The position numbers and the translations under genes are program-made. Below are positions 9,023-18,990 of a DNA stretch of 64,000 nt, piece by piece. Source of the DNA: Bacteroidaceae bacterium. Its GTDB lineage: Bacteria > Bacteroidota > Bacteroidia > Bacteroidales > Bacteroidaceae. The notes beneath the pieces were generated by a model. It was not told the origin of the DNA, did not search any database, and saw only the letters and a list, made by a program, of their open reading frames with translations. Where the stretch lies: contig JAILDV010000035.1 of assembly GCA_024688885.1 (NCBI GenBank), forward strand, positions 1 through 64,000, in the 5' to 3' direction. Position 1 is the stretch's first letter. Each line of letters opens with the position of its first letter.

Positions 9023-9080
9023 AGAATAATAAACTTAAATAAGAATAATATAGAAGAAAGGAAATAAGGAGAGGTGATAA

Positions 9081-9461
9081 ATGGCGTTTAGTTTCAAGGA
9101 CATCATTGCATGGCAAAAAGCATACGAGTTTGTTTTGCTGACATATAAAGTGACTCGTGGATTCCCGAATTATGAAAAATTCGGTCTTGCCTCGCAGTTT
9201 CAGCGTGCGGCTGTGTCTATTGCAGCCAATATTGCTGAGGGCTCTAAGAAATTAAGTAAAGCGGATAAACTCCGTTTGATGAATGTCGCCCAGGGTAGTT
9301 TGGAGGAGTGCCGTTTCTACGTCATGTTGTCTAAAGACCTTGAGTACATTACAGCAGAAGAATATGCCACGCTCAACTACAGCATTGAGGGTACGAGTTA
9401 TAACTTGAACTCTTATTGCAAAGCTATCAGTAACAACATCGGCATTAAGGATGAACTATAG
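9081..9461 (+). CDS. Four-helix bundle protein (S23/23S-IVP family)
   Basis: FKDIIAWQKAYEFVLLTYKVTRGFP...AAVSIAANIAEGSKK...QGSLEECRFY. Confidence 0.92.
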   Translation: MAFSFKDIIAWQKAYEFVLLTYKVTRGFPNYEKFGLASQFQRAAVSIAANIAEGSKKLSKADKLRLMNVAQGSLEECRFYVMLSKDLEYITAEEYATLNYSIEGTSYNLNSYCKAISNNIGIKDEL

Positions 9462-9528
9462 TATCGTCCCTGTAACTTCCTTTTAACTTCCCTTCCTTTC
9501 CTTTCCAAACCTTTAAAATAACTGCTTT

Positions 9529-10506
9529 ATGAATAAAATCAATTGTATAGGTATTCTGACATCGGGCGGTGACTCGCCGGGTATGAATGCAGCTATCCGT
9601 GCCGTGACACGTTCTGCCATTTGCAAAGGCTTTACCGTGAAAGGCATATACCGTGGCTATGAGGGTTTGATGAATGATGAGGTCAAGACGTTCACGACAG
9701 AGAGCGTCAGCAACATCGTTGCTCGTGGTGGAACCATCCTGAAGAGTGCGCGTAGTAAAGCCTTCATGACTCCAGAAGGCCGCAAGCAGGCATTTGAAAC
9801 CATGCAAAAAGAGGGTATTGATGCATTAGTGGTGATTGGTGGCAACGGCTCGTTGACAGGTGCACGTACCTTCGCGCAGGAGTATGATGTGCCTTGCATC
9901 GGATTACCTGGTACTATCGATAATGACCTCTATGGTACGGATTTGACGATAGGTTACGACACCACGTTGAACACCATCGTGGAGTGTGTGGACAAGATTC
10001 GTGATACGGCTCACTCTCATGAACGTATCTTCTTTGTGGAGGTGATGGGACGTGATGCGGGTTACTTGGCACAGAACAGTGCGATTGCAAGTGGTGCGGA
10101 GGCTGCCATTATACCAGAAGACAGTACCGATGCTGACCAGTTGGAGCACTTTATTGGGCGTGGTATCCGCAAAAGTAAGAATTCCAGTATCGTGATTGTG
10201 AGCGAGAGTCCCAAGTGCGGTGCGATGTTCTATGCAGATCGTGTAAAGAAGGAATACCCGCAGTATGACGTGCGTGTGTCCATTTTGGGACACCTGCAGC
10301 GTGGTGGTTCTCCTTCTGCACGTGACCGTATCCTTGCCAGCCGCTTAGGTGCCGGTGTGATAGACGCCATTCTGGACGGACAGCGCAATGTGATGATTGG
10401 TATCCGTAATGACCAGGTGGTGTACGTGCCATTCACCGATGCCATCCGTTCCGACAAGGGAATGAACAAGAGTCTCATCAGGGTGCTTGACGAGTTGTCA
10501 ATATAA
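9529..10506 (+). CDS. pfkA: ATP-dependent 6-phosphofructokinase
   Basis: [44 protein letters not shown]. Confidence 0.97.
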   Translation: MNKINCIGILTSGGDSPGMNAAIRAVTRSAICKGFTVKGIYRGYEGLMNDEVKTFTTESVSNIVARGGTILKSARSKAFMTPEGRKQAFETMQKEGIDALVVIGGNGSLTGARTFAQEYDVPCIGLPGTIDNDLYGTDLTIGYDTTLNTIVECVDKIRDTAHSHERIFFVEVMGRDAGYLAQNSAIASGAEAAIIPEDSTDADQLEHFIGRGIRKSKNSSIVIVSESPKCGAMFYADRVKKEYPQYDVRVSILGHLQRGGSPSARDRILASRLGAGVIDAILDGQRNVMIGIRNDQVVYVPFTDAIRSDKGMNKSLIRVLDELSI

Positions 10507-10539
10507 TGTGGAAGTAGCTACAAATTTATTGTTGAGAGA

Positions 10540-11289
10540 TTGAATGACCTTCTGACCATATTAGGACCGACTGCCTGCGGTAAAACAACCTTTGCCGCAC
10601 AATTGGCATATGAGATGGAAGGGGAAATCATCAGTGCTGACAGCCGCCAGGTGTATCGTGGCATGGATATCGGAACAGGAAAGGACTTGGCTGACTACCA
10701 CGTGAAGGACAAAGATATTCCATACCATCTGATAGACATTGCGGAGGCAGGAACAAGGTATAACGTGTATGAATGGCAACGAGACTTCTTGAATGCATAT
10801 AGTGACATTACGAAGAGAGGAAAGACTCCGATTTTGTGTGGTGGCACTGGTATGTACATTGAGAGCGTCATCAAGGGGTACGAGTTTGATGGAAGAAAGT
10901 TTCCCCCCTTCAACTCGTTGATTATAGGACTCAAGATAGACCGGGACCTTCGTCGGGATAAAATCAGCCAACGTCTGCGTGCCCGTTTGGACGAGGGCAT
11001 GGTTGAGGAGGTGAAGGGTTTGATAGACAAGGGCGTGTCAACCGAGCGGCTCATCCGCTATGGATTGGAGTATAAGTATGTCACCCTTTATCTGTTGGGA
11101 CAACTTCCGTATGATGAGATGGTCTCATTGTTGGAGATAGCCATTCATCAATTTGCCAAACGGCAGATGACATGGTTCCGTGGTATGGAAGAACGTCGTG
11201 GCATCCAAATTCATTGGCTCAGTGTGGAGATGCCGATGGAGGAACGTATTGAACAAGTGAAAGAATTATGGAAGAAACAAATCGCATAG
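10540..11289 (+). CDS. miaA: tRNA dimethylallyltransferase-like protein, short form (249 aa)
   Basis: LLTILGPTACGKTTFAAQLA P-loop, ISADSRQVYRGMDIGTGK, PILCGGTGMYIESV. Confidence 0.88.
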   Translation: MNDLLTILGPTACGKTTFAAQLAYEMEGEIISADSRQVYRGMDIGTGKDLADYHVKDKDIPYHLIDIAEAGTRYNVYEWQRDFLNAYSDITKRGKTPILCGGTGMYIESVIKGYEFDGRKFPPFNSLIIGLKIDRDLRRDKISQRLRARLDEGMVEEVKGLIDKGVSTERLIRYGLEYKYVTLYLLGQLPYDEMVSLLEIAIHQFAKRQMTWFRGMEERRGIQIHWLSVEMPMEERIEQVKELWKKQIA

Positions 11290-12212
11290 GTGTAATCTAC
11301 AATCCTCATTCGGGCTTTGACAAGTCGCGGAAACGATGGGAACTGATCAAGAAGTACCTGGAGAAGAAGGGTGTGCAGTATGACTTCTTGCAATCGGAGA
11401 AACCTGACTCGGTGGAGCGCTTGGCGAAGATGATGTGTGAAAATGGTTACAGCACCATTGTGGTGGTAGGTGGTGATGGCTCCCTCAATAGGGCTGTCAA
11501 CGCCATTATGCAGTGTCGGGAATCATTGCCGGAAGACTTTGCACTTGCCAACATTCCCAATGGTATTGCAAATGATTTCTCTCGTTTTTGGGGTGTGTCG
11601 GTGGATGATTACAAATTGGCGATTGATGGCATCATAGCCCACAATGTCAGGAAGATAGATGTAGGGCGATGCACTTATCAAGATGACAGCATACCGCAGC
11701 GGCGTTATTTTCTTAATTGTATTAACATCGGTCTTGGTGCACGTCTTATCAAGACGATGAATGATGCCACGCAGATCATAGGCTCCCGCAAACTTTCTAT
11801 CATTCCTGCCTTGATCAGCCGCATTTTTGAACGTAAGCAGTACAGTTTCTCTCTCAAGATTGAAACGGAAGAAATCAAAGACAAATACATGTCTGTATGT
11901 ATCGGTAATTGTCACGGATATGGACAGACTCCCAACTCAGTTCCCTATAATGGCTTGCTGGACATTTCTCTGATCACACGTCCGAAATGGTGGCAATTGT
12001 TTGAAGGTTTTTGGTTGTTAGGTAAGGGACGTTTCCTTAACTATAAGAATGTGCATCCATTCCGTTCTCGTCAAGTCATTGTCAACGAACTAGACAAGGC
12101 GTTGGTGTCTCTTGATGGGGTGGTGCTGCAATCAAAGCATCCCACTCCTATGAAAATCGGAATAGAAAAAGAAGCCTTGAATTTTATCGTTCCTGTTACA
12201 TCTCAAGAGTGA
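11268..12212 (+). CDS. Diacylglycerol kinase-family lipid kinase
   Basis: GVIYNPHSG, VVVGGDGSLNRAVNAI, IPNGIANDFSR. Confidence 0.92.
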   Translation: MEETNRIGVIYNPHSGFDKSRKRWELIKKYLEKKGVQYDFLQSEKPDSVERLAKMMCENGYSTIVVVGGDGSLNRAVNAIMQCRESLPEDFALANIPNGIANDFSRFWGVSVDDYKLAIDGIIAHNVRKIDVGRCTYQDDSIPQRRYFLNCINIGLGARLIKTMNDATQIIGSRKLSIIPALISRIFERKQYSFSLKIETEEIKDKYMSVCIGNCHGYGQTPNSVPYNGLLDISLITRPKWWQLFEGFWLLGKGRFLNYKNVHPFRSRQVIVNELDKALVSLDGVVLQSKHPTPMKIGIEKEALNFIVPVTSQE

Positions 12213-12213
12213 A

Positions 12214-12918
12214 TCAACCAATCTTGTTGATTCTTTCCAGGCTCTCGTCATCGATGATCTTGATTTTCTTTCCATCGATGGCAATAATCTTTTCTTGAGC
12301 GAATGCCGACAAGGTGCGAATGGCATTCGATGTGGTCATGTTGGACATGTTCGCAAGGTCTTCGCGAGATAAATAGATGGACAGCGTGGCACCATCTTCT
12401 TCCAAACCATAATTGTCGCGAAGAAAGATGAGGGATTCTGCAAGACGTCCACGTATGTGCTTCTGGGTGAGATTGACGGTGCGTTGGTCGGAATTGCCAA
12501 CCTCCACTGCCAACTGACGAATGAAAAAGAGAGCCAGCTGGTTGTTTTCCATAATCCAGCGTTCCATCATCTCGATAGGGATAAGACAGACCGTGCTGGT
12601 TTCGAAAGCGGCAGCTGATGTCACATAGTTCTGGTTGGCAAAATAGGCACGATAACCGAAATACTCGACGGGCTTAATGACACGGACAATTTGTGTTCTG
12701 CCACCAATGCCGTCCTTGTATATTTTCACCTTTCCGCTTAAAAGGCAATGAAACATCTGAGGCACTTCTCCCTCTTGGTAGAGTGTCTCGTTTTTCTTGA
12801 ATTGTTGTATGGTCAGGTTTTCTTTCAGTTCCTCCTGCTCTTCGGGAGAAAGCATCTGCATGATATCCTGAAGGCTGTCTATTGCATCCACCATCACAGC
12901 CAAATCTTTTTTTCTCAT
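12214..12918 (-). CDS. Crp/Fnr-family transcriptional regulator
   Basis: Cyclic-nucleotide-binding-like N-terminus and HTH (LSREDLANMSNMTTSNAIRTLSAF). Confidence 0.92.
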   Translation of the reverse strand: MRKKDLAVMVDAIDSLQDIMQMLSPEEQEELKENLTIQQFKKNETLYQEGEVPQMFHCLLSGKVKIYKDGIGGRTQIVRVIKPVEYFGYRAYFANQNYVTSAAAFETSTVCLIPIEMMERWIMENNQLALFFIRQLAVEVGNSDQRTVNLTQKHIRGRLAESLIFLRDNYGLEEDGATLSIYLSREDLANMSNMTTSNAIRTLSAFAQEKIIAIDGKKIKIIDDESLERINKIG

Positions 12919-13147
12919 TACCTTGAAAACATTTTGTATGCAAAGTTACATACAAGTTGCAAAATACACAAACCTTTTCGTGTTTTTTCTGCTTTTTAGC
13001 ATGTTTTTGGCGCTTTTGCCTTTTTTGTTCAATTTTTTTTTGAAAAAAAACGTGGAAAGGTTGTGTACACCAAAAAAAGTCCCTAAATTTGAAAAATCAA
13101 ACCTAAACTAACAATTCAAAAAACAATAATACCTTAAAATACAAACT

Positions 13148-15091
13148 ATGAGTTATTTGCATTTTGATAAAGCTCAAATGACCAATCTGCAAGAGTCTCT
13201 TCCAAAGGAAATCTTGCGGACAAATAGGTCTGGTGCGTATTCTTGCTCCACTATTGTGGACTGCAATACGCGTAAGTATCATGGTTTGTTGGTCGTTCCT
13301 GTCAAAGAGCTGGATGGCGAAAACCACGTGCTTCTTTCGTCGCTTGATGAAACCGTCATTCAGCATGGTGCACAGTTCAATCTGGGACTTCATAAGTATT
13401 CGGGTAATGTGTTCAGTCCAAACGGGCATAAATACATCCGTTCATGTGAGTGGGAGAAACTGCCGACAACCATTTATCGTGTGGGTGGGGTAATACTGAA
13501 GAAGGAGAAGGTCTTTCAGCATTTTGAAAACCGAATACTCATTCGTTACACCCTGCTCGACGCCCATTCTGCTACAACTCTTCGCTTGCGCCCTTTCCTG
13601 GCATTCCGCAGTGTGGAAGAATGCACGCATGAAAATGCTGGTGCCAGTAGGAAGTATGACTTGATTGACAACGGAATCAAGACAAGTATGTACGCTGGCT
13701 ATCCAGAACTGATGATGCAACTCAACAAGAAGAATGAATTTGTGTATGAGCCTAATTGGTATCGTGGCATAGAGTATCAGAAGGAACAGGAACTGGGGTA
13801 TGAGTATCGTGAGGATTTGTATGTTCCTGGCTACTTTGAATTTGACATCAAGAAAGGGGAGAGTGTTGTGTTCGCTGCCGGATTAAGTGAGTTGAAGACG
13901 AATCAGATGAAAAAAATCTTCGACCATGAATATGATGTGCATGTGCCTCGTAACAACTTCCAATCGTGTCTCGTCAATGCGGCGCATCAGTTCCATTACG
14001 AACGTGAAGGTGAAACCTATATCATAGCCGGCTATCCATGGTTCAAGTGTCGTGCGCGTGATATGTTTGTTTCATTGCCAGGCCTTACCTTGGCAATTGA
14101 CGAGGTGGAGTATTTCGAGAAAGCCATGAAGACAGCTGTTAAGGCATTGAACGCCTTCATGGATGGAACGGAATCAAATATCATGATGTATGAGATGGAT
14201 AAACCGGATGTTCTTTTGTGGGCAGTATGGTGTATTCAACAATATGCTCGACTTGTCAGCGTTGATGTAGCCATTGAAAAGTATGGTAAACTTGTCAACA
14301 AGATAGTCGACTTCATCCGTCAGAGTAAGCATCCTAACCTTCTATTGCATGACAATGGGCTGCTCTTTACCAATGGTCGTGAGCATGCAGTCACATGGAT
14401 GAACTCGGAGGTGCATGGAACCCCTGTCGTGCCACGTTCTGGCTATGTGGTTGAGATTAACGCTCTATGGTATAATGCCTTGCTCTTCAATGCAGAGATG
14501 CTGATGGTGAAAGGACGTCATGCCGAAGCAGGTGCATACACCCAACAGGCAGACATCACAGGTAAGTCCTTTAAGGAAACCTTCCTGAATGAGCATGGCT
14601 ATTTGCTCGATTATGTAGATGAAGGCTATATCTCATGGGAAGTGCGTCCTAATATGCTGATTGCTTCCTCGTTGGAGTATAGTCCGCTCACAACTCCTGA
14701 GCGCAAGAAGATATTTGACATTTGCACGAAGGAACTGCTCACGCCAAAGGGCATGCGTTCTCTCTCACCGAAATCAGGTGCGTATAATCCTCTCTATGTG
14801 GGTGGTCAGGCACAGCGTGATGCCGCATATCATCAAGGAACAGTTTGGCCTTGGTTGTCAGGCTTCTATCTTGAGACCTGTCTGAAGATTTACAAGCGGA
14901 GTGGACTCTCATGGGTTGACCGCTGCTTCTTGGGCTTTGAGGAAGAAATGAATTATCATTGCATCGGTACGCTGCCCGAACTGTTCGACGGAAACCCACC
15001 GTTCAGCGGACGTGGCGCCCTCTCTTTTGCCATGAATGTTGCAGCCGTTTTGCGTGTGAACAAGGTTCTTTCTAAATTCTATAACTATTAA
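13148..15091 (+). CDS. Glycogen debranching enzyme (amylo-alpha-1,6-glucosidase)
   Basis: RSGAYSCSTIVDCNTRKYHGLLV; AGYPWFKCRARDMFVSLPGL; GTVWPWLSGFYLE. Confidence 0.93.
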   Translation: MSYLHFDKAQMTNLQESLPKEILRTNRSGAYSCSTIVDCNTRKYHGLLVVPVKELDGENHVLLSSLDETVIQHGAQFNLGLHKYSGNVFSPNGHKYIRSCEWEKLPTTIYRVGGVILKKEKVFQHFENRILIRYTLLDAHSATTLRLRPFLAFRSVEECTHENAGASRKYDLIDNGIKTSMYAGYPELMMQLNKKNEFVYEPNWYRGIEYQKEQELGYEYREDLYVPGYFEFDIKKGESVVFAAGLSELKTNQMKKIFDHEYDVHVPRNNFQSCLVNAAHQFHYEREGETYIIAGYPWFKCRARDMFVSLPGLTLAIDEVEYFEKAMKTAVKALNAFMDGTESNIMMYEMDKPDVLLWAVWCIQQYARLVSVDVAIEKYGKLVNKIVDFIRQSKHPNLLLHDNGLLFTNGREHAVTWMNSEVHGTPVVPRSGYVVEINALWYNALLFNAEMLMVKGRHAEAGAYTQQADITGKSFKETFLNEHGYLLDYVDEGYISWEVRPNMLIASSLEYSPLTTPERKKIFDICTKELLTPKGMRSLSPKSGAYNPLYVGGQAQRDAAYHQGTVWPWLSGFYLETCLKIYKRSGLSWVDRCFLGFEEEMNYHCIGTLPELFDGNPPFSGRGALSFAMNVAAVLRVNKVLSKFYNY

Positions 15092-15105
15092 CGGAGGACA
15101 GAGGT

Positions 15106-16383
15106 ATGAAAGTTTTAATGTTTGGATGGGAGTTCCCTCCTAAGATTTATGGTGGATTGGCTGTCGCTTCCTATGGCATCACCAAAGGAATGGTTGAAGG
15201 TCAGCCCGATGCTGAAATCACTTTTTGCCTTCCGAAACCATGTGGTGAAGAAGAAAAGTTCCTTCGTATCATTGGAATGAATCAGGTGCCAATCGTCTAT
15301 CGTGGACATGACTACAACTATGTGAAGAGTCGTATCCCTGATTACATGACTCCTGAGCAGTACTATAACTTCCGTGATCATATCTATGCAGACTTCTCTT
15401 ACATGCATGTCAACGACATGGGTTGTATGGAGTTTGCTGGTGGCTATCCTGGAAATTTGCATGATGAAATCAATAATTTCTCCATTATTGCAGGTGTTGT
15501 GGCACGTTCGGAGAAGTTTGACATTATCCATGCCCACGATTGGCTTACCTATCCTGCAGGTGTTCACGCCAAGATGGTGAGTGGCAAACCATTGTGCATA
15601 CACGTGCATGCCACTGACTTTGACCGCTCTCGTGGAAAAGTGAACCCAACAGTGTATTCTATAGAGAAGAATGGAATGGACCATGCCGACTGCATTATGT
15701 GTGTGTCGGAACTGACTCGTCAGACGGTTATTCGTGAATACCATCAAGATCCACGCAAATGTTTTGCCATGCACAATGCGGTTTATCCGCTGCCACAGGA
15801 ATATCTTGACATTCCTCGTGTTGACAATGGTAAGGAGAAGGTGGTCACTTTCCTCGGACGTATCACCATGCAGAAGGGTCCCGAATACTTCATGGAGGCT
15901 GCAGACCTCGTGTGCAAGCGTTCTAAAAATATCCGTTTCTGTTTCGCAGGTTCGGGTGACAAGTATTGGGAAATGGTTGATTTGGCTGCCGCTAAGGGTA
16001 TTGCCGACCGCGTTCATTTCCCTGGTTTCCAAAGAGGCAAGCAGGTGTATGAGTGCTACAAGGCCAGCGATGTGTTTGTCATGCCATCCGTTTCTGAGCC
16101 TTTCGGTATTGCACCTCTTGAAGCGATGCAGTGTGGCACACCGTCTATCATTTCTAAACAGTCAGGTTGCGGTGAGATTCTCGACAAAGTCATCAAGGTG
16201 GACTATTGGGACATCAATGCCATGGCAGATGCCATTTATTCCCTCTGCACCAACGAGGGCTTGCACACCTATTTGCGTGACGAAGGCTTAAAGGAGGTGG
16301 CAGAAATCACATGGGTGAAAGTGGGACATCGCATCCGCAAACTCTATGACGAGTGCATCTATAACGGAGGATTTATTCACTAA
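15106..16383 (+). CDS. GT4-type glycosyltransferase / glycogen synthase
   Basis: MFGWEFPPKIYGGLAVASYGITKGM; FLGRITMQKGPEYF; MPSVSEPFGIAPLEAM. Confidence 0.92.
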   Translation: MKVLMFGWEFPPKIYGGLAVASYGITKGMVEGQPDAEITFCLPKPCGEEEKFLRIIGMNQVPIVYRGHDYNYVKSRIPDYMTPEQYYNFRDHIYADFSYMHVNDMGCMEFAGGYPGNLHDEINNFSIIAGVVARSEKFDIIHAHDWLTYPAGVHAKMVSGKPLCIHVHATDFDRSRGKVNPTVYSIEKNGMDHADCIMCVSELTRQTVIREYHQDPRKCFAMHNAVYPLPQEYLDIPRVDNGKEKVVTFLGRITMQKGPEYFMEAADLVCKRSKNIRFCFAGSGDKYWEMVDLAAAKGIADRVHFPGFQRGKQVYECYKASDVFVMPSVSEPFGIAPLEAMQCGTPSIISKQSGCGEILDKVIKVDYWDINAMADAIYSLCTNEGLHTYLRDEGLKEVAEITWVKVGHRIRKLYDECIYNGGFIH

Positions 16384-16410
16384 CAAACGAACTAAACGAA
16401 TTTATAGAAT

Positions 16411-17907
16411 ATGAAAAAGATTTGTCTTTATTTTGAGATTCATCAGATAATTCATCTCAAGCGTTACCGTTTCTTTGACATCGGTCGCGACCATTATTAC
16501 TATGATGACTACGAGAATGAACGTTCTATTAATGATATAGCAGAACGTAGTTATGTGCCAGCTTTGCAGACACTTATACAGATGTGTAAGGATTATCCTG
16601 AATTCAGGGTTGCTTTCTCATTGTCGGGTTGTGGATTGGAACAACTCGAGTTTCATGCTCCTCAAGTGGTTGACCTCTTGCAAGAAATCAACTCAACGGG
16701 TCAGGTGGAATTTCTTTGCGAACCTTATAGCCATGGACTTTCTTCATTGGCTAACGAAGAGAGTTTCGCTGCTGAGGTGAAACGGATGAGTGATCGTATT
16801 AAGGAACTATTCGGCAAGCGTCCGAAAGTGTTCCGCAACTCCTCGCTCATCTACAATGACGAAATTGGTGCCCAGGTGGCAGCTATGGGCTTTAAGGGAA
16901 TCCTGACGGAAGGTGCCAAGCAGGTGCTAGGCTGGAAGTCTCCACATTATATCTATCATTGTGCTTCCGACCCCCGTCTGAAGTTACTGTTGCGTGACAT
17001 CAACCTGTCAGAAGACATCACTGAACGCTTCACCTCTCATCCACTGATGGCAGACCAGTGGTTGGATTGGATTGCTTCCACTCCAGAAGGTGAAAATGTG
17101 ATCAATATCTTTGGTGAACTTGTCACCTTTGGTGTTTTCCACCCACTTCAGAGTGGTATTCTCGAATTCCTGAAGGCAATTCCTCTATTGGCAAAGGAAC
17201 GTGGTATTGGATTCGCACTGCCATCTGACCTCTGTGCAGAGAAGAGTGTGGGAGCCATTGAGGTACCATATAATATTTCATGGGTTGACGAGGAGCGTGA
17301 TACCTCTTGTTGGCTTGGCAATGTCATGCAGCGTGAGGCATTCAACAAGCTTTATAGCGTGGCAGACCGTGTACGTGTATGTGGCGACCGCCGCATACAA
17401 ATGGACTGGGATTGTCTGCAAGCCTCCAATAACTTCCGCTTCATGACCACTAAGCCTGGTTATCAGTATCGGGGTATTTATGATAGCCCTTACGATGCCT
17501 TCACCAATTATATGAACATCTTAGGTGACTTCATTTCTCGAGTCAATAATCTCTATGGTGGTGCAGACAATGAAGAGATTGACGGTCTTATCACGATGAT
17601 TAAGAATCAGGGCGATGAACTTGCTGCTAAAGACAAGGAAATCGAGCGTCTTCGCAAGAAACTTGAGAAGTACAACCCGACAGAAGTGACAGAGAAAAAG
17701 GCTGTGGCAAAGAAAGTGCCAGCAACGAAGAAAGCACCGGCAGCTAAGAAACCTGCTGCAAAATCGGCGCCAGCTCCTAAGGCTACCTCTGAACAAACGG
17801 CACCCAAAGCGGTTGAGACTCCCAAGGCGAAAGAGGTGAAGAAATCTGTTAAGAAATCTCCTGCCAAGAAAACAGCTGCTCCTAAAACTGCTGCCAAGAA
17901 GAAGTGA
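16411..17907 (+). CDS. GH57 family alpha-amylase with Lys/Ala/Pro-rich C-terminal tail
   Basis: CLYFEIHQIIHLKRYRFFDIG; FSLSGCGLEQLE; EPYSHGLSSL; tail KKVPATKKAPAAKKPAAKSAPAPK...KKTAAPKTAAKKK. Confidence 0.92.
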   Translation: MKKICLYFEIHQIIHLKRYRFFDIGRDHYYYDDYENERSINDIAERSYVPALQTLIQMCKDYPEFRVAFSLSGCGLEQLEFHAPQVVDLLQEINSTGQVEFLCEPYSHGLSSLANEESFAAEVKRMSDRIKELFGKRPKVFRNSSLIYNDEIGAQVAAMGFKGILTEGAKQVLGWKSPHYIYHCASDPRLKLLLRDINLSEDITERFTSHPLMADQWLDWIASTPEGENVINIFGELVTFGVFHPLQSGILEFLKAIPLLAKERGIGFALPSDLCAEKSVGAIEVPYNISWVDEERDTSCWLGNVMQREAFNKLYSVADRVRVCGDRRIQMDWDCLQASNNFRFMTTKPGYQYRGIYDSPYDAFTNYMNILGDFISRVNNLYGGADNEEIDGLITMIKNQGDELAAKDKEIERLRKKLEKYNPTEVTEKKAVAKKVPATKKAPAAKKPAAKSAPAPKATSEQTAPKAVETPKAKEVKKSVKKSPAKKTAAPKTAAKKK

Positions 17908-17922
17908 ATAAATAGTGAGAGT

Positions 17923-17969
17923 AAAGCGTCCAAGATAGAAACTTCGTTGTTCTTCTTGGACGCTTTTTA
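17923..17969 (+). terminator. Rho-independent terminator after GH57
   Basis: AAAGCGTCCAAGA...TCTTGGACGCTTTTT. Confidence 0.88.
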
Positions 17970-17970
17970 T

Positions 17971-18867
17971 TTATGTATTCTGATGATATGCTACCAAGCC
18001 CTCAAGGGGGGATTGCAGGATGGTGCCGACGCTGTAACCGCAACAGGCTGCCGCTTCCGAGAGTTCTGCACGGTAGTAGCGGGCTATACTTCCAACGAAA
18101 TGGACGGTAGAGAGGGGTGGGGTGGTCATCACTTGATTTGAGGTCAAAGGTATGATGTTCCGACGGAAAAATTGCCCGAAACAGTCGAGCAGGAAATCAT
18201 GGATGGCAGGATGTTCCCGATGGCGCGCACAGAATGGACTGAGCGAGGCTAGGTAACGATTGGGCATAGGTGTGCGGTACACACGTTGTATGATGTTCGC
18301 TTGCGTCTCATGGGTTTCATCGAAAAAGAGTTGGCAGATGTCGTCTGGCAGTTGGTGCTTGAGAATGTCGCCCACAAGGCGTTTCCCGATATAAGCGCCA
18401 CTTCCCTCATCGCCAAGGATGTAGCCAAGGGCTGGAATGCCGGGATGAAGGTTGCGCCCGTCGTAGAAACAAGAGTTGCTTCCTGTGCCGAGAATCGCTA
18501 CGATGCCGGGTTGCCGTCCGCAGAGTCCTCGTGCAGCACCGAGCATGTCACTCTCCACGTAAATAGTGGCTGTGGTGCTGACTACTTGCCGCAAGGCTTG
18601 AGCCACAATGGGTGCCTTCTCTGGTGTACATCCTGCTCCATAGAAGTGAATGGCAGAGAGGTGGGGTGTGAGTGATGAGGCTTGGGAAATGAGGTTGGGG
18701 AGCAATTCGTGCTGAAGAATGGCACAGATTTCCTCCTCGTTTTGTTGATAAGGATTGATGCCCTGGGTGTAAATGACGTGTTCAGGGTCTTCAATGAGGC
18801 ACCATGCTGTTTTCGTGGAGCCGCTATCCGCTATTAGAGACATATTATCATTAATATTTGAGGACAA
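17971..18867 (-). CDS. BadF/BadG-type N-acetylglucosamine kinase-like ATPase
   Basis: LIADSGSTKTAWCLIE; AILGTGSNSCFYDG; YILGDEGSGAYIGKRL. Confidence 0.9.
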   Translation of the reverse strand: MSSNINDNMSLIADSGSTKTAWCLIEDPEHVIYTQGINPYQQNEEEICAILQHELLPNLISQASSLTPHLSAIHFYGAGCTPEKAPIVAQALRQVVSTTATIYVESDMLGAARGLCGRQPGIVAILGTGSNSCFYDGRNLHPGIPALGYILGDEGSGAYIGKRLVGDILKHQLPDDICQLFFDETHETQANIIQRVYRTPMPNRYLASLSPFCARHREHPAIHDFLLDCFGQFFRRNIIPLTSNQVMTTPPLSTVHFVGSIARYYRAELSEAAACCGYSVGTILQSPLEGLVAYHQNT

Positions 18868-18990
18868 AATTAGTCTTTTTTTAGGGAAGTATGAACTATT
18901 TGCGACTATTTTTCACTTTTCACTTTTCACTTTCCACTTTTATTTCCTACCTTTGCACTTTCTTAAGCGAATTTATGCTAAAAAAGAAAC

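Noticed and set aside
9081-9461. 23S rRNA intervening sequence indicating an rRNA operon
   Set aside because: S23-like four-helix bundle genes are common as free-standing genes; no rRNA sequence nearby.
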